Positions 54,083 to 62,805 of a stretch of DNA of 64,000 nucleotides are shown here, piece by piece (positions within the stretch are counted from its first letter, which is position 1; every line of letters begins with the position of its first letter). Both the position numbers and the translations under genes were made by a program. The stretch comes from Yoonia rosea (GTDB lineage Bacteria; Pseudomonadota; Alphaproteobacteria; Rhodobacterales; Rhodobacteraceae): contig NZ_FTPR01000001.1 of the NCBI RefSeq assembly GCF_900156505.1, forward strand, positions 62,001 through 126,000, written 5' to 3'. Below the pieces are notes generated by a model, which saw only the letters and a list, made by a program, of their open reading frames with translations, was not told where the DNA came from and made no database searches.

Positions 54083-55257
54083 TGCCACGCGCCTTTTTGA
54101 TCGTCATTGACAGCGTCGGGATCGGAGGGGCACCTGACGCAGACCAGTTTTTCAATGGTCAACTGCCCGATACAGGTGCCAATACCGTCGGTCACATTGC
54201 GCGGGATGTTGGCCTCAATGTGCCGACATTGGCGGCGCTGGGTTTGGGTGCTGCGGTAAAGCTTGCCTGTGGCGAGGCACCTGCCGGATTGGACGTCACG
54301 CCAACAGGCGCATGGGGCGCTGCGACGGAAATCTCACGCGGGAAAGACACGCCCTCGGGCCATTGGGAACTCGCCGGTGTGCCTGTGCCCTGGGACTGGC
54401 ATGTGTTTCCGGATACCGATCCTGCCTTCCCGCCCGAACTGACCGCGCTGATCTGTGAATTGGCGGGCACCGAAGGCATCCTCGGCAATCGTCATGCGTC
54501 TGGCACAGCGGTGCTGGATGAAGAGGGCGAAGCGCATCTGCGCACGGGCTGGCCGATTTGTTATACATCGGCCGACAGCGTGCTGCAGATCGCCGCCCAT
54601 GAAGAGGCGTTCGGGTTGGAGCGGCTGATCAAGCTCTGCCATGATCTTGCCCCCACCGTGCATGACATGCGTGTCGGGCGGGTCATCGCCCGCCCGTTCC
54701 TTGGCGAAGTCGGCAATTTCAAACGCACCGCCAACCGCAAGGATTTTGCGATTGCACCGCCTTCACCCACGATTTGCGACTATGTCCATGATGCGGGACG
54801 CACTGTGCACGCAGTGGGCAAAATCGGCGATATCTTCTCGATGCGGGGGATTGATGATCTGCGCAAAGGGCGGGATGCGGCCCTGATGGAGCATATCCAC
54901 GATCTGGCCGACGCGGCGGTGGACGGGGCCTTCGTCTTTGCCAATCTGGTCGAATTCGATAGCGAATACGGCCATCGGCGCGACGCGGCAGGATACCGCG
55001 ACCATTTGCAGTGGTTTGACGGGGAACTGGCGGCACTTTTGCCCAAATTGAAACCCGATGATCTGTTGATCGTCACCGCAGACCATGGCAATGACCCCAC
55101 ATGGGCTGGCACTGATCACACCCGTGAACGTGTTCCGGTTTTGGTGCATGGATTGGGCGCGCGCGCGTTGGGCCAGCTGCAATTTGTTGACGTGGCCGCC
55201 ACCGTTGCCGCCCATTTGAATGTGCCTTACGCAGGCCAAGGAAAGAGCTTTCTATGA
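54082..55257 (+). CDS. deoB: Phosphopentomutase
   Basis: 391 residues of the alkaline-phosphatase superfamily with two metal sites: N-terminal DSVGIGGAPDA, Thr in GKDTPSGHWE, and C-terminal ADHGNDPTW...DHTRE. Converts (deoxy)ribose 1-phosphate to 5-phosphate. Coupled to add by an ATGA overlap. Confidence 0.96.
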   Translation: MPRAFLIVIDSVGIGGAPDADQFFNGQLPDTGANTVGHIARDVGLNVPTLAALGLGAAVKLACGEAPAGLDVTPTGAWGAATEISRGKDTPSGHWELAGVPVPWDWHVFPDTDPAFPPELTALICELAGTEGILGNRHASGTAVLDEEGEAHLRTGWPICYTSADSVLQIAAHEEAFGLERLIKLCHDLAPTVHDMRVGRVIARPFLGEVGNFKRTANRKDFAIAPPSPTICDYVHDAGRTVHAVGKIGDIFSMRGIDDLRKGRDAALMEHIHDLADAAVDGAFVFANLVEFDSEYGHRRDAAGYRDHLQWFDGELAALLPKLKPDDLLIVTADHGNDPTWAGTDHTRERVPVLVHGLGARALGQLQFVDVAATVAAHLNVPYAGQGKSFL

Positions 55258-56243
55258 GTTTTCGCACTCTCCCCAAAGTCGAGCTGCATACACATCTCGA
55301 AGGTTGCGCGCCGCCGGATTTTATCAAAGGGCTGGCGGCTGAAAAGAAGATCGACATCAGCAAGATATTCACGGCCGACGGCGGCTATGCCTTCCGCGAT
55401 TTCGACCATTTCCTGAAGGTTTATGAGGCGGCTTGCACGACGTTGCAAACGCCTGAGGATTTCCGTCGCCTCACCATGGCCGTGCTGGAAGAAACAGCCT
55501 TTCACGGTGTGGTCTATATGGAAACTTTCGTGTCCCCCGATTTTTGCGGCGGTGGCGATCTGGCCGCTTGGAGAGACTATCTCGCCGCGATGGAAGATGC
55601 AGCAGCCGAGGCGGAAGAGACGCTGGGGATCACGCTGAAGGGGATCGTGACAGGGATCCGCCATTTCGGGCCCGAGGCCTGCAAGCCCGCCGCACGCTGC
55701 GCCGCCGAAACTTACGGTGATTTCATCGTGGGTTACGGCATGGCCGGTGGTGAAATGGTCGGACGCCCCGGTGATTACAGTTACAGCTTTGACATGGCAC
55801 GCGAAGCGGGAATGCCGTTGACCTGCCATGCGGGCGAATGGGGTGGGGCGGCGATGGTTGCCGAGACCCTGCGCGATCTGAAGGTCGCGCGGATTGGTCA
55901 CGGGATCGGGGCGATAAGCGATCCTGCGCTGATTGAAGAAATTGCCGAGAAAGACATCGTACTCGAGGTCTGTCCCGGATCGAATGTGGTTCTGAAAGCT
56001 GTCAAAGACTGGGACAGCCACCCGATTGCGAAGCTGCGTGACGCCGGTGTGAAAGTGACTGTTTCAACAGACGATCCGCCCTTTTTTCACACAACAATGA
56101 CCGACGAATACGAGATGCTTCACCGGACCTTTGGTTGGGACGAAGACGACTTCAAAGCGCTGAATGAAACTGCCATTGCCGCCGCGTTCTGCGATGACGA
56201 CACCAAAGCCCGCATTGCCAAAAGACTGGAGCCCACCCCATGA
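55254..56243 (+). CDS. add: Adenosine deaminase family protein
   Basis: 329 residues, TIM-barrel zinc hydrolase with HTHLEG (two ligands), [17 protein letters not shown] and the catalytic STDDPPFF. Deaminates adenosine or deoxyadenosine; some homologs act on adenine, which sequence alone cannot exclude. ATGA overlaps on both sides link it to deoB and upp. Confidence 0.92.
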   Translation: MSFRTLPKVELHTHLEGCAPPDFIKGLAAEKKIDISKIFTADGGYAFRDFDHFLKVYEAACTTLQTPEDFRRLTMAVLEETAFHGVVYMETFVSPDFCGGGDLAAWRDYLAAMEDAAAEAEETLGITLKGIVTGIRHFGPEACKPAARCAAETYGDFIVGYGMAGGEMVGRPGDYSYSFDMAREAGMPLTCHAGEWGGAAMVAETLRDLKVARIGHGIGAISDPALIEEIAEKDIVLEVCPGSNVVLKAVKDWDSHPIAKLRDAGVKVTVSTDDPPFFHTTMTDEYEMLHRTFGWDEDDFKALNETAIAAAFCDDDTKARIAKRLEPTP

Positions 56244-56872
56244 CCGAACACGTCACACACGTCACCCACCCGTTGGTCCAGCATAAGCTGACATTGATGC
56301 GCCAAAGCGATACATCGACGGCCTTGTTCCGCCAGTTGTTGCGCGAAATCAGCCAGTTGCTGGCCTATGAGGTGACCCGTGGCCTGCCGATGACAACCAA
56401 ACGTATCGACACGCCGCTGGAGCCAATGGATGCGCCGGTGATTGACGGCAAGAAGCTGGCACTTGTGTCGATCCTGCGGGCGGGGAACGGGCTTTTGGAT
56501 GGTGTGTTGGAGTTGATCCCGTCCGCCCGCGTCGGTTTCGTCGGACTGTATCGCGACGAGGAAACACTCAAGCCGGTACAGTATTATTTCAAGGTGCCGA
56601 CAGAGCTCGAAGACCGCTTGGTCATTGCCGTCGATCCGATGCTGGCGACCGGCAATTCATCTGTGGCCGCGATCGACCTTTTGAAACAGGCCGGGGCCAC
56701 GAACATCCGGTTCCTTTGCCTGCTGGCCGCACCCGAAGGGATTGCGCGCATGCGCGAGGCGCATCCCGATGTCCCGATTGTGACAGCTGCAATTGATAGC
56801 CATCTCAACGAGAAAGGTTATATCGTGCCGGGCCTTGGCGATGCTGGTGACCGGATGTTCGGGACAAAGTAA
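56240..56872 (+). CDS. upp: Uracil phosphoribosyltransferase
   Basis: 210 residues; uracil plus PRPP gives UMP. PRPP-binding [14 protein letters not shown] and uracil-binding [12 protein letters not shown] near the C-terminus are diagnostic. Last gene of the salvage operon; its stop is three bases from the stop of the converging gene, leaving no room for a separate terminator. Confidence 0.97.
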   Translation: MTEHVTHVTHPLVQHKLTLMRQSDTSTALFRQLLREISQLLAYEVTRGLPMTTKRIDTPLEPMDAPVIDGKKLALVSILRAGNGLLDGVLELIPSARVGFVGLYRDEETLKPVQYYFKVPTELEDRLVIAVDPMLATGNSSVAAIDLLKQAGATNIRFLCLLAAPEGIARMREAHPDVPIVTAAIDSHLNEKGYIVPGLGDAGDRMFGTK

Positions 56873-56875
56873 CGG

Positions 56876-57892
56876 CTAGATATTGCAGATATTCTGTAGG
56901 CTGACCCAGTCGCTATCTGTCAGGATGAGGGGGACGGTCTGACCCTCAAGCGGATCAGGGCCGAGGTCCGGCATATTGCCACTGCGGGCATCTGCTGCGG
57001 CCAGATAGGGGCCTTGAGGTATCTGCGCTGCGGCCAGCGTCTGGCTTAAAACTGCGGCATCTGGTGTTGCCGCAGGGCCTGCCAGCAGAGTTGCCGCATT
57101 GTCGCGCAGGATTGCATCGGGGATTTCGCCGGTCGTCAGCAGACGGAATGTGGTGCCAAGTCCGGCCTGTTGCAGCAAAGCTTCCAGCGGATCCATATGC
57201 AGAACCGAGGCGCGCGCGGCAAGAATAAAACCCGCCGCAACGGCCGGATCATCCGAAAGCTGCAACACCCCATAATCCAGCGCGACGATGCCACCTGGCA
57301 AAGCCAATGCGCCTTGCGCTAGCTCGGGCACAACGACGATCCGCGCGACGGTCTGTGCCCCGAACAGCCGCCGCGCCAGACGCCCTGCTGCCGCATTTGC
57401 CCGGGGCGCCTGACAGGCTGCGCCGGTCTCTTCCTGTACATAACCCAGAAGTTTGGTTCCGATCTCCATACGCTTGGGGGCGGGCACGACGGCAAGGGTC
57501 TGCCGTGTCAGTGCACCGGGCAACCAGAAAATGGCCAAAAGCAAGGTCACGACGATCAGACCGGCTGTCAGCCAATGGCGCAAAGTCCCCGGATGAGGCC
57601 GCGACTTTGCCAAAGCTTTGCGTACCTCCTCGATCGCCTCGATCATGGTGCTGTCGGCGATTTCCAGTATCTCGCTGGCCTCTTCATCGGGCGCATAGAT
57701 CGCGGGGCTCTCGTCAGGGTTTTGCCGGATCAACGCGGGCAGCGACCAATGGGCCAGTGGACGCCCTGTGGCATCTGCAATCACAAGTGTTGCATCACCG
57801 AATGACAGCGTGACATCGCGGCGCTGGCCCTCCGGCTCAGACCGCCAGAGCGCTTCGCTTTCCAGCCGTACATATCGGTCCAGTGCCGTCAT
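56876..57892 (-). CDS. Membrane protein with degenerate M48 peptidase domain
   Basis: 338 residues: a soluble N-terminal domain, a membrane helix (about 107-125), and a domain that follows the M48 (HtpX/BepA-like) pattern: ALALPGGIVALDYGVLQL (residues 195-212) matches the NAFALPGG...GLL segment just before the zinc motif. But where HExxH is expected there is A-A-R-A-S (about 225-229, in FILAARASVLHMDP), so both zinc His and the catalytic Glu are gone. Likely a non-catalytic relative acting by binding. Not obviously in an operon. Frame is intact, so this is not a decayed gene. Confidence 0.65.
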   Translation of the reverse strand: MTALDRYVRLESEALWRSEPEGQRRDVTLSFGDATLVIADATGRPLAHWSLPALIRQNPDESPAIYAPDEEASEILEIADSTMIEAIEEVRKALAKSRPHPGTLRHWLTAGLIVVTLLLAIFWLPGALTRQTLAVVPAPKRMEIGTKLLGYVQEETGAACQAPRANAAAGRLARRLFGAQTVARIVVVPELAQGALALPGGIVALDYGVLQLSDDPAVAAGFILAARASVLHMDPLEALLQQAGLGTTFRLLTTGEIPDAILRDNAATLLAGPAATPDAAVLSQTLAAAQIPQGPYLAAADARSGNMPDLGPDPLEGQTVPLILTDSDWVSLQNICNI

Positions 57893-57986
57893 CTGCTCTA
57901 TGCCCTTTTGGTCACAGCGTACCGATTTCGGACTGGGTTGTCATGTCGGAAACAACCGGCTGATGGCATCATGCGCTGCACGACCT

Positions 57987-58203
57987 GATGCCTCCGGCGG
58001 AAGTTTGATTGGACATGGAAAGTAGAAAGGTTGCGCGCTGGCAGGTTGCCCGGTCCAGGCTGATCTTTTCAGATCCCCGCCAGCGCGACTTTCCACGTCA
58101 CGGTCATCGACGCTTCCGCCTGTACCGTAGCCGCGAGTCTAGTGTTGTGTGGTTAACGAAGCCTTGATTTTCCATGTCCAATCAAACTTCCGCCGGAGGC
58201 ATC
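57987..58203. repeat. 35-bp perfect inverted repeat enclosing a foldable core
   Basis: GATGCCTCCGGCGGAAGTTT... (57987-58021) returns as an exact reverse complement at 58169-58203, with 147 bases between. Inside are three nested stems: 58017-58023 with 58088-58094 (7 bp), 58034-58042 with 58079-58087 (9 bp) and 58062-58066 with 58071-58075 (5 bp, loop TTTC). No gene is inside. The right arm directly follows the acyl-CoA ligase stop in the orientation of a gene-end element. Confidence 0.8.
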
Positions 58204-58214
58204 CTGCCGCTTGC

Positions 58215-59840
58215 CTAAAACGTCTTCGCCAGATTGCGGAGTTCAAACTTCTGGATTTTTCCGGTCGATGTTTTGGGCAGCTCTTGGAACACGACTTTCT
58301 TGGGGCATTTGAACCCTGCCAATCGTGTTCGCGTAAATGCGATGATATCTGCTTCTTCCGCGCTGGCGCCATCCTTCAGTTCGACAAAAGCACAGGGGAC
58401 TTCGCCCCATTTCTCGTCCGGCTTGGCGACCACTGCACAAAGGTTCACTGCCGGGTGGTGCATCAGTGCACCCTCGACTTCGACCGAACTGATATTCTCG
58501 CCGCCGGAAATGATTATGTCCTTGGCACGGTCCGAGATTTGCATCGCCCCGCCCGGGTGCTGGATGGCGAGGTCTTCGGAGTGGAAATACCCGCCTGCAA
58601 AGGCCTTTTCCGTGGCCTGGGGGTTTTTGAGATAGCCTTTCATCACAGCGTTGCCGCGCATCACGATCTCGCCTTGGGTGGCCCCGTCACGCGGGACTTG
58701 CCGCATGTGATCATCGACCACTGTTACATCTTCCATGATCGGAAAACCGACGCCTTGGCGTGCCTTGATCGCTGCCTGATCTGCTTCGGGCAGTGCATCC
58801 CATGCGTCATCCCAGATACATTCCGTCACGTGCCCGTATGTCTCGGTCAGCCCGTAGACCTGTTTCACGTTGAACCCTAGTTTGCCGATCGCGGCCAGCG
58901 TTGCAGGGGCAGGGGGCGCGCCTGCGGTAAAGACCTCAACCACATGATCAAAGGTACGGCGATCGGCGTCTTTCGCGTTTACCAGCAAATTGAGCACAAT
59001 TGGCGCGCCGCCAAAATGCGTGATCTTTTCATCGCCAATCGCGTCATAGATTGCCTTGGCCGTAATATCGCGACAACAGATCGCTGTGCCGCCCAAGGCG
59101 GGTAGCATCCACGTGTGGTTCCAGCCGTTGCAGTGAAAGAGCGGGACGATTTGCAAATAGCGCAAAAAGAGCGGCAACTCCCAGCTGATTGGTGTACCCA
59201 TCGTCATCAGGTATGCACCGCGGTGGTGATAAACCACGCCTTTGGGGCGGCCAGTGGTGCCGGATGTATAATTCAGCGCGAGGCTTTCCCATTCGTCCTC
59301 AGGCAGGATCCAAGCAAAATCGGGATCTCCTGTCGCGAGAAAATCTTCGTAATTCTGCTGCGCGCCGATTGCATGGACCCCGGCCTGATCATCAGGCACT
59401 TCGATGATGATCGGGGCGGGGCCCTCCATCAGGTCCGCTGCGGCCATGGCAAGTGGCAGGAACTGGCTGTCTACCAAGGCGACCTTGGCTTCTCCATGGT
59501 CAAAGATATACGCCACCGTATCCACATCCAGACGGGTGTTGATTGTGTTCAGCACCGCACCACAGGCAGGAACACCGAAGGCCGCTTCGGATTGCGCGGG
59601 GATATTGGGAAGAAGTGTCGCAACCACGTCACCCGGTTGCACACCAACCTTGGTCAGGGCCGAGGCCAACCGCGAGACGCGCCGATAGTATTGTGCATAG
59701 GTCAGGCGGGTCTTGCCGTACACCACCGCTTCGCGATCGGCAAAGATCAGCGCCGCGCGCTGCAAATGCGACAAAGGCGTCAGCGGCACATAATTTGCCG
59801 CCCGCTTTTCGAGCCCGGTTTCATCGCGCATCCAACCCAT
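58215..59840 (-). CDS. Acyl-CoA synthetase (AMP-forming)
   Basis: 541 residues of the FadD/AAE type: NYTSGTTGRPKGVVYHH, YGLTETYGHVTE, the hinge SDRAKDIIISGGENISS and PKTSTGKIQK. Activates a fatty, aromatic or methylthio-acid to its CoA thioester; the neighbours for beta-oxidation favour a medium- or long-chain acid, but the substrate is not readable. ATG 59840 has GGGAGGG shortly before it. Upstream 250 bases contain a 6-bp symmetric site (59953-59972). Confidence 0.87.
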   Translation of the reverse strand: MGWMRDETGLEKRAANYVPLTPLSHLQRAALIFADREAVVYGKTRLTYAQYYRRVSRLASALTKVGVQPGDVVATLLPNIPAQSEAAFGVPACGAVLNTINTRLDVDTVAYIFDHGEAKVALVDSQFLPLAMAAADLMEGPAPIIIEVPDDQAGVHAIGAQQNYEDFLATGDPDFAWILPEDEWESLALNYTSGTTGRPKGVVYHHRGAYLMTMGTPISWELPLFLRYLQIVPLFHCNGWNHTWMLPALGGTAICCRDITAKAIYDAIGDEKITHFGGAPIVLNLLVNAKDADRRTFDHVVEVFTAGAPPAPATLAAIGKLGFNVKQVYGLTETYGHVTECIWDDAWDALPEADQAAIKARQGVGFPIMEDVTVVDDHMRQVPRDGATQGEIVMRGNAVMKGYLKNPQATEKAFAGGYFHSEDLAIQHPGGAMQISDRAKDIIISGGENISSVEVEGALMHHPAVNLCAVVAKPDEKWGEVPCAFVELKDGASAEEADIIAFTRTRLAGFKCPKKVVFQELPKTSTGKIQKFELRNLAKTF

Positions 59841-59952
59841 GCTGCCCTCCCGCAGATTGCCTTTGAAGGCTGAGTATTGCGCTATGTCGTTGCGTTGGGA
59901 AGTCTGAATTGGCACAGAATAAGACGGTACTTGTTCGGTGCCTTTGCAAAAA

Positions 59953-59972
59953 ACTTAGACATATTGCTAAGT
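59953..59972. promoter_or_regulatory. Symmetric site upstream of the acyl-CoA ligase
   Basis: ACTTAG-ACATATTG-CTAAGT, a 6-bp inverted repeat with 8-base spacer, 113-132 bases before the ligase ATG, in an otherwise gene-free 250-base stretch. Possible operator; only a weak signal by itself. Confidence 0.4.
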
Positions 59973-60055
59973 GTTTGCGCGGATGCGGCGCGGATGTCTA
60001 ACCTGCCGGTATCGACTATGCAGTGCAACATATTGATATTGAATGCAAACCGGAG

Positions 60056-60083
60056 TGGCGCATCCCGAGACCGGAATGCGCCA
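60056..60083 (-). terminator. Hairpin after fadB
   Basis: TGGCGCAT (60056-60063) pairs with ATGCGCCA (60076-60083), 7 bases beyond the fadB stop on the minus strand. No U-tract, so a probable but not certain terminator of the fadA-NTF2-fadB operon. Confidence 0.55.
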
Positions 60084-60090
60084 TGATCCG

Positions 60091-62289
60091 TTAGGCCGCT
60101 TGGGCTGCTGCGCCGAAGCGCTTGTAGAACTCTTGTCCTTTGTCGGCCATCTCACGTAGCAAGGCCGGTGTTGTGAAACGCGCGCCGAATTCCTCGGTCA
60201 GTTGATCACACCGCTCTGCGGCATAAGGCGTGCCGATGATATCCAGCCAGCTGAACGGGCCACCCGACCATGGCGCAAAGCCCCAGCCCAAGATCGCGCC
60301 GACGTCGCCTTCGCGGATGTCCTCGAGAACGCCTTCTTCCAACGCGCGCACGGCTTCAAGGACCTGTGCAAACAGCAGACGGTGCTGGACCGTGATCAGA
60401 TCAGGCTGTTCATCGGCGACAGGGTACTGTGCTCCAAGCCCATCCCACAGACCCAGACGTTTGCCTTTGTCGTCGTAGGTGTAAAAGCCCGCGTTGGATT
60501 TGCGGCCCAGACGCTTTTGATCGAACATCCAGAACAGCACTTCATCGACTTCGCCATCGGGGTAGGCATCGCCCACCGCAGCTTTGGTCGCCTTGGCGAT
60601 CTTCACGCCCAGATCGACAGAGGTTTCATCAACCAGTTGCAGCGGGCCCAGCGGCATGCCCACCAGTTTGGCCGCGTTTTCGATGAGCGCGGGTTCCACC
60701 CCTTCCTTTACCATCCGAATACCTTCGTTGATGTAAGGAATGATGCAGCGGTTGGCGTAGAAGAACCGTTCGTCGTTAACGACAATCGGGGTCTTCTTGA
60801 TTTGGCGCACATAGTCGAGCGCCTTGGCCACGGCCACATCGCCGGTCTCTTTGCCTTTGATGATCTCGACCAGCAGCATCTTGTCCACGGGGCTGAAGAA
60901 GTGGATGCCGATGAATTTTTCTGGATCAGCGCTGGCTTTGGCCAATTCGGTGATCGGCAATGTCGATGTGTTGGTTGCAAAGATGCAATCGGGGCCGGTG
61001 GCGGCTTGCACCTTGGCAGTGACCTCTGCCTTGACGCCCACATCTTCGAACACGGCCTCAACGATCAGATCACAGCCTTTTAGCGCGTCGTAATCAGTGG
61101 TCGCGTTGATCAGGCCAAGCACGGCCTCTTTCTTGTCTTCGGTCACCTTCTTGCGAGCAATCCCCTTATCCAGATGCGCTGTCGTGTAGGATTTGCCTTT
61201 GTCGGCGGCTTCCTGCGTGCTGTCGATCAGCACAACCTCGATCCCCGCCAAAGCGGATACCAGCGCAATACCAGCGCCCATCATGCCCGCGCCGATGACG
61301 CCCACTTTTTTGACCTTCTGGTCGGGCGCTTCAGGACGGTTTGCACCCTTTTCCAAAGCTTCTTTGTTGATGAACAGGCTGCGGATCATGGCAGAGGAAG
61401 ACGGGTTCATCAGGACATTGGTGAACCAGCGGGCTTCGATCTTGAGCGCGGTGTCAAATGGCACCATTGCGCCTTCGTAGACGGCAGAGAGGAGGGCCTT
61501 GGCAGCCGGGTAGACCCCTTGGGTCTTGCCGTTGACCATGGCAGAGGCACCAACGAAGGTCATGAAGCCGGCAGGGTGGTAAGGGGTGCCACCGGGCATC
61601 TTGTAGCCCTTTTCATCCCAAGGCTTGACGATGTTGGGTTCCGACAGGACCCAAGCCTTGGCAGCCGAGAGCAGTTCGTCGGCAGGCACAACCTCATCCA
61701 CCACGCCGGCGGCTTTCGCCTTGACCGGATCGTTCAGCTTGCCCTCAAGCAGCAGCGGCGATGCGGCCATGGCGCCCAGCTTGCGGGACAGGCGGGTGGT
61801 GCCGCCAGCGCCGGGGAAGATGCCGACCATGATTTCCGGCAGGCCGATCTTGGCCTTGGGGTTGTCGGCAGCGATGATGCGGTGGCAGGACAGCGGAATT
61901 TCGAGACCGATGCCAAGGGCAGTGCCGGGCAGGGCGGCGACAAAGGGTTTGCCGCCTTTGTTGGTCTTGGGGTCCATGCCAGCGCGTTCGATTTTGCGCA
62001 TGATGCGGTGAGCGTTCATGATCCCGTCAAAGAGACCCTTGGCCGGGTTGTCGCCTGCCATGTCCTTCATCTGTGCAATCACGTTCAGGTCCATGCCGCC
62101 TGCAAAGCTGCCGGGCTTGCCGGATGTGATGATGGCGCCTTTGATGGCGTCATCGGCCAACACCTGATCGACAAGCGCCTCAAGGTCGTCCCAGGCCACG
62201 AGGGTCATCACGTTCATGGACTTGCCGACAGTGTCCCAGACGATGGTTGCGACGCCATCTGCGTCTGTGGTCATTGTGAAATCGGTCAT
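60091..62289 (-). CDS. fadB: Fatty acid oxidation complex alpha subunit (enoyl-CoA hydratase / 3-hydroxyacyl-CoA dehydrogenase)
   Basis: 732 residues, bifunctional. Crotonase part (about 1-190): GKPGSFAGGMDL, GTALGIGLEI, and IFPGAGGTTRL with the catalytic Glu region. NAD-binding dehydrogenase (about 305-490) with KVGVIGAGMMGAG, then SNAGFYTY and a C-terminal helical domain. Hydrates enoyl-CoA and oxidises the 3-hydroxy product. Could equally be called fadJ. Start ATG 62289. Third gene of the fadA operon. Confidence 0.93.
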   Translation of the reverse strand: MTDFTMTTDADGVATIVWDTVGKSMNVMTLVAWDDLEALVDQVLADDAIKGAIITSGKPGSFAGGMDLNVIAQMKDMAGDNPAKGLFDGIMNAHRIMRKIERAGMDPKTNKGGKPFVAALPGTALGIGLEIPLSCHRIIAADNPKAKIGLPEIMVGIFPGAGGTTRLSRKLGAMAASPLLLEGKLNDPVKAKAAGVVDEVVPADELLSAAKAWVLSEPNIVKPWDEKGYKMPGGTPYHPAGFMTFVGASAMVNGKTQGVYPAAKALLSAVYEGAMVPFDTALKIEARWFTNVLMNPSSSAMIRSLFINKEALEKGANRPEAPDQKVKKVGVIGAGMMGAGIALVSALAGIEVVLIDSTQEAADKGKSYTTAHLDKGIARKKVTEDKKEAVLGLINATTDYDALKGCDLIVEAVFEDVGVKAEVTAKVQAATGPDCIFATNTSTLPITELAKASADPEKFIGIHFFSPVDKMLLVEIIKGKETGDVAVAKALDYVRQIKKTPIVVNDERFFYANRCIIPYINEGIRMVKEGVEPALIENAAKLVGMPLGPLQLVDETSVDLGVKIAKATKAAVGDAYPDGEVDEVLFWMFDQKRLGRKSNAGFYTYDDKGKRLGLWDGLGAQYPVADEQPDLITVQHRLLFAQVLEAVRALEEGVLEDIREGDVGAILGWGFAPWSGGPFSWLDIIGTPYAAERCDQLTEEFGARFTTPALLREMADKGQEFYKRFGAAAQAA

Positions 62290-62336
62290 TGTGTTCTTCC
62301 TTTCGCAGCAGCCGTTTGTGCTGGCTTAGATGTTCG

Positions 62337-62801
62337 TTAGTTCAGGGCGTCGCGGGCCGAGGTATCGGCCTTTGACAGGGCATGGGTCTGCATGCTGTCC
62401 GCCTTCATCACGTATTCGCCGCCGGTGACCTTCCAGGTCCCGTCGATCTTTTCGATGGTCGAAAAGACGGGGTAGGGGCCTTCAATTTTGCCGTCAGCAG
62501 TGCGGGTTTCGCCCACATGGGTGGATTCAATCCTGATGTTCGAAATATAGCGGGCGTCCGTCACTTCACGGCGCAATTCGGTAACGCCGGTCTCCTGAAA
62601 GCAGCGATGCATCGCATCGAAGGCGCGGCGCATGTCTTCGTGCGTTTCCATGTAGATCCGGCCGATGATGGTCGCCATGTGCTGCGGCACATGAAAGACG
62701 GCGGCGAAGGCGTCAAAGTCACCTTTGAGCAGCGCCTCGCCCGTGATCTCAAGGATTGCTTTCGCAATATCCTCGGCCGCGATTTCCATCCGTTCCGCCA
62801 T
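62337..62801 (-). CDS. NTF2/SnoaL-fold protein inside the fad operon
   Basis: 154 residues, alpha-plus-beta SnoaL-like fold (KAILEITGEALLKGDFDAFAAVFHVPQ..., YISNIRIESTHV, GPYPVFSTIEKIDGTWKVTGGEY). ATG 62801 is used (MAERMEIAAE); longer starts lie inside fadA. It is five bases from the fadA stop and 47 before fadB, so its expression is tied to beta-oxidation. Function unknown; fold suggests binding of a hydrophobic acyl or CoA-like ligand. Confidence 0.7.
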   Translation of the reverse strand: MAERMEIAAEDIAKAILEITGEALLKGDFDAFAAVFHVPQHMATIIGRIYMETHEDMRRAFDAMHRCFQETGVTELRREVTDARYISNIRIESTHVGETRTADGKIEGPYPVFSTIEKIDGTWKVTGGEYVMKADSMQTHALSKADTSARDALN

Positions 62802-62805
62802 GACC

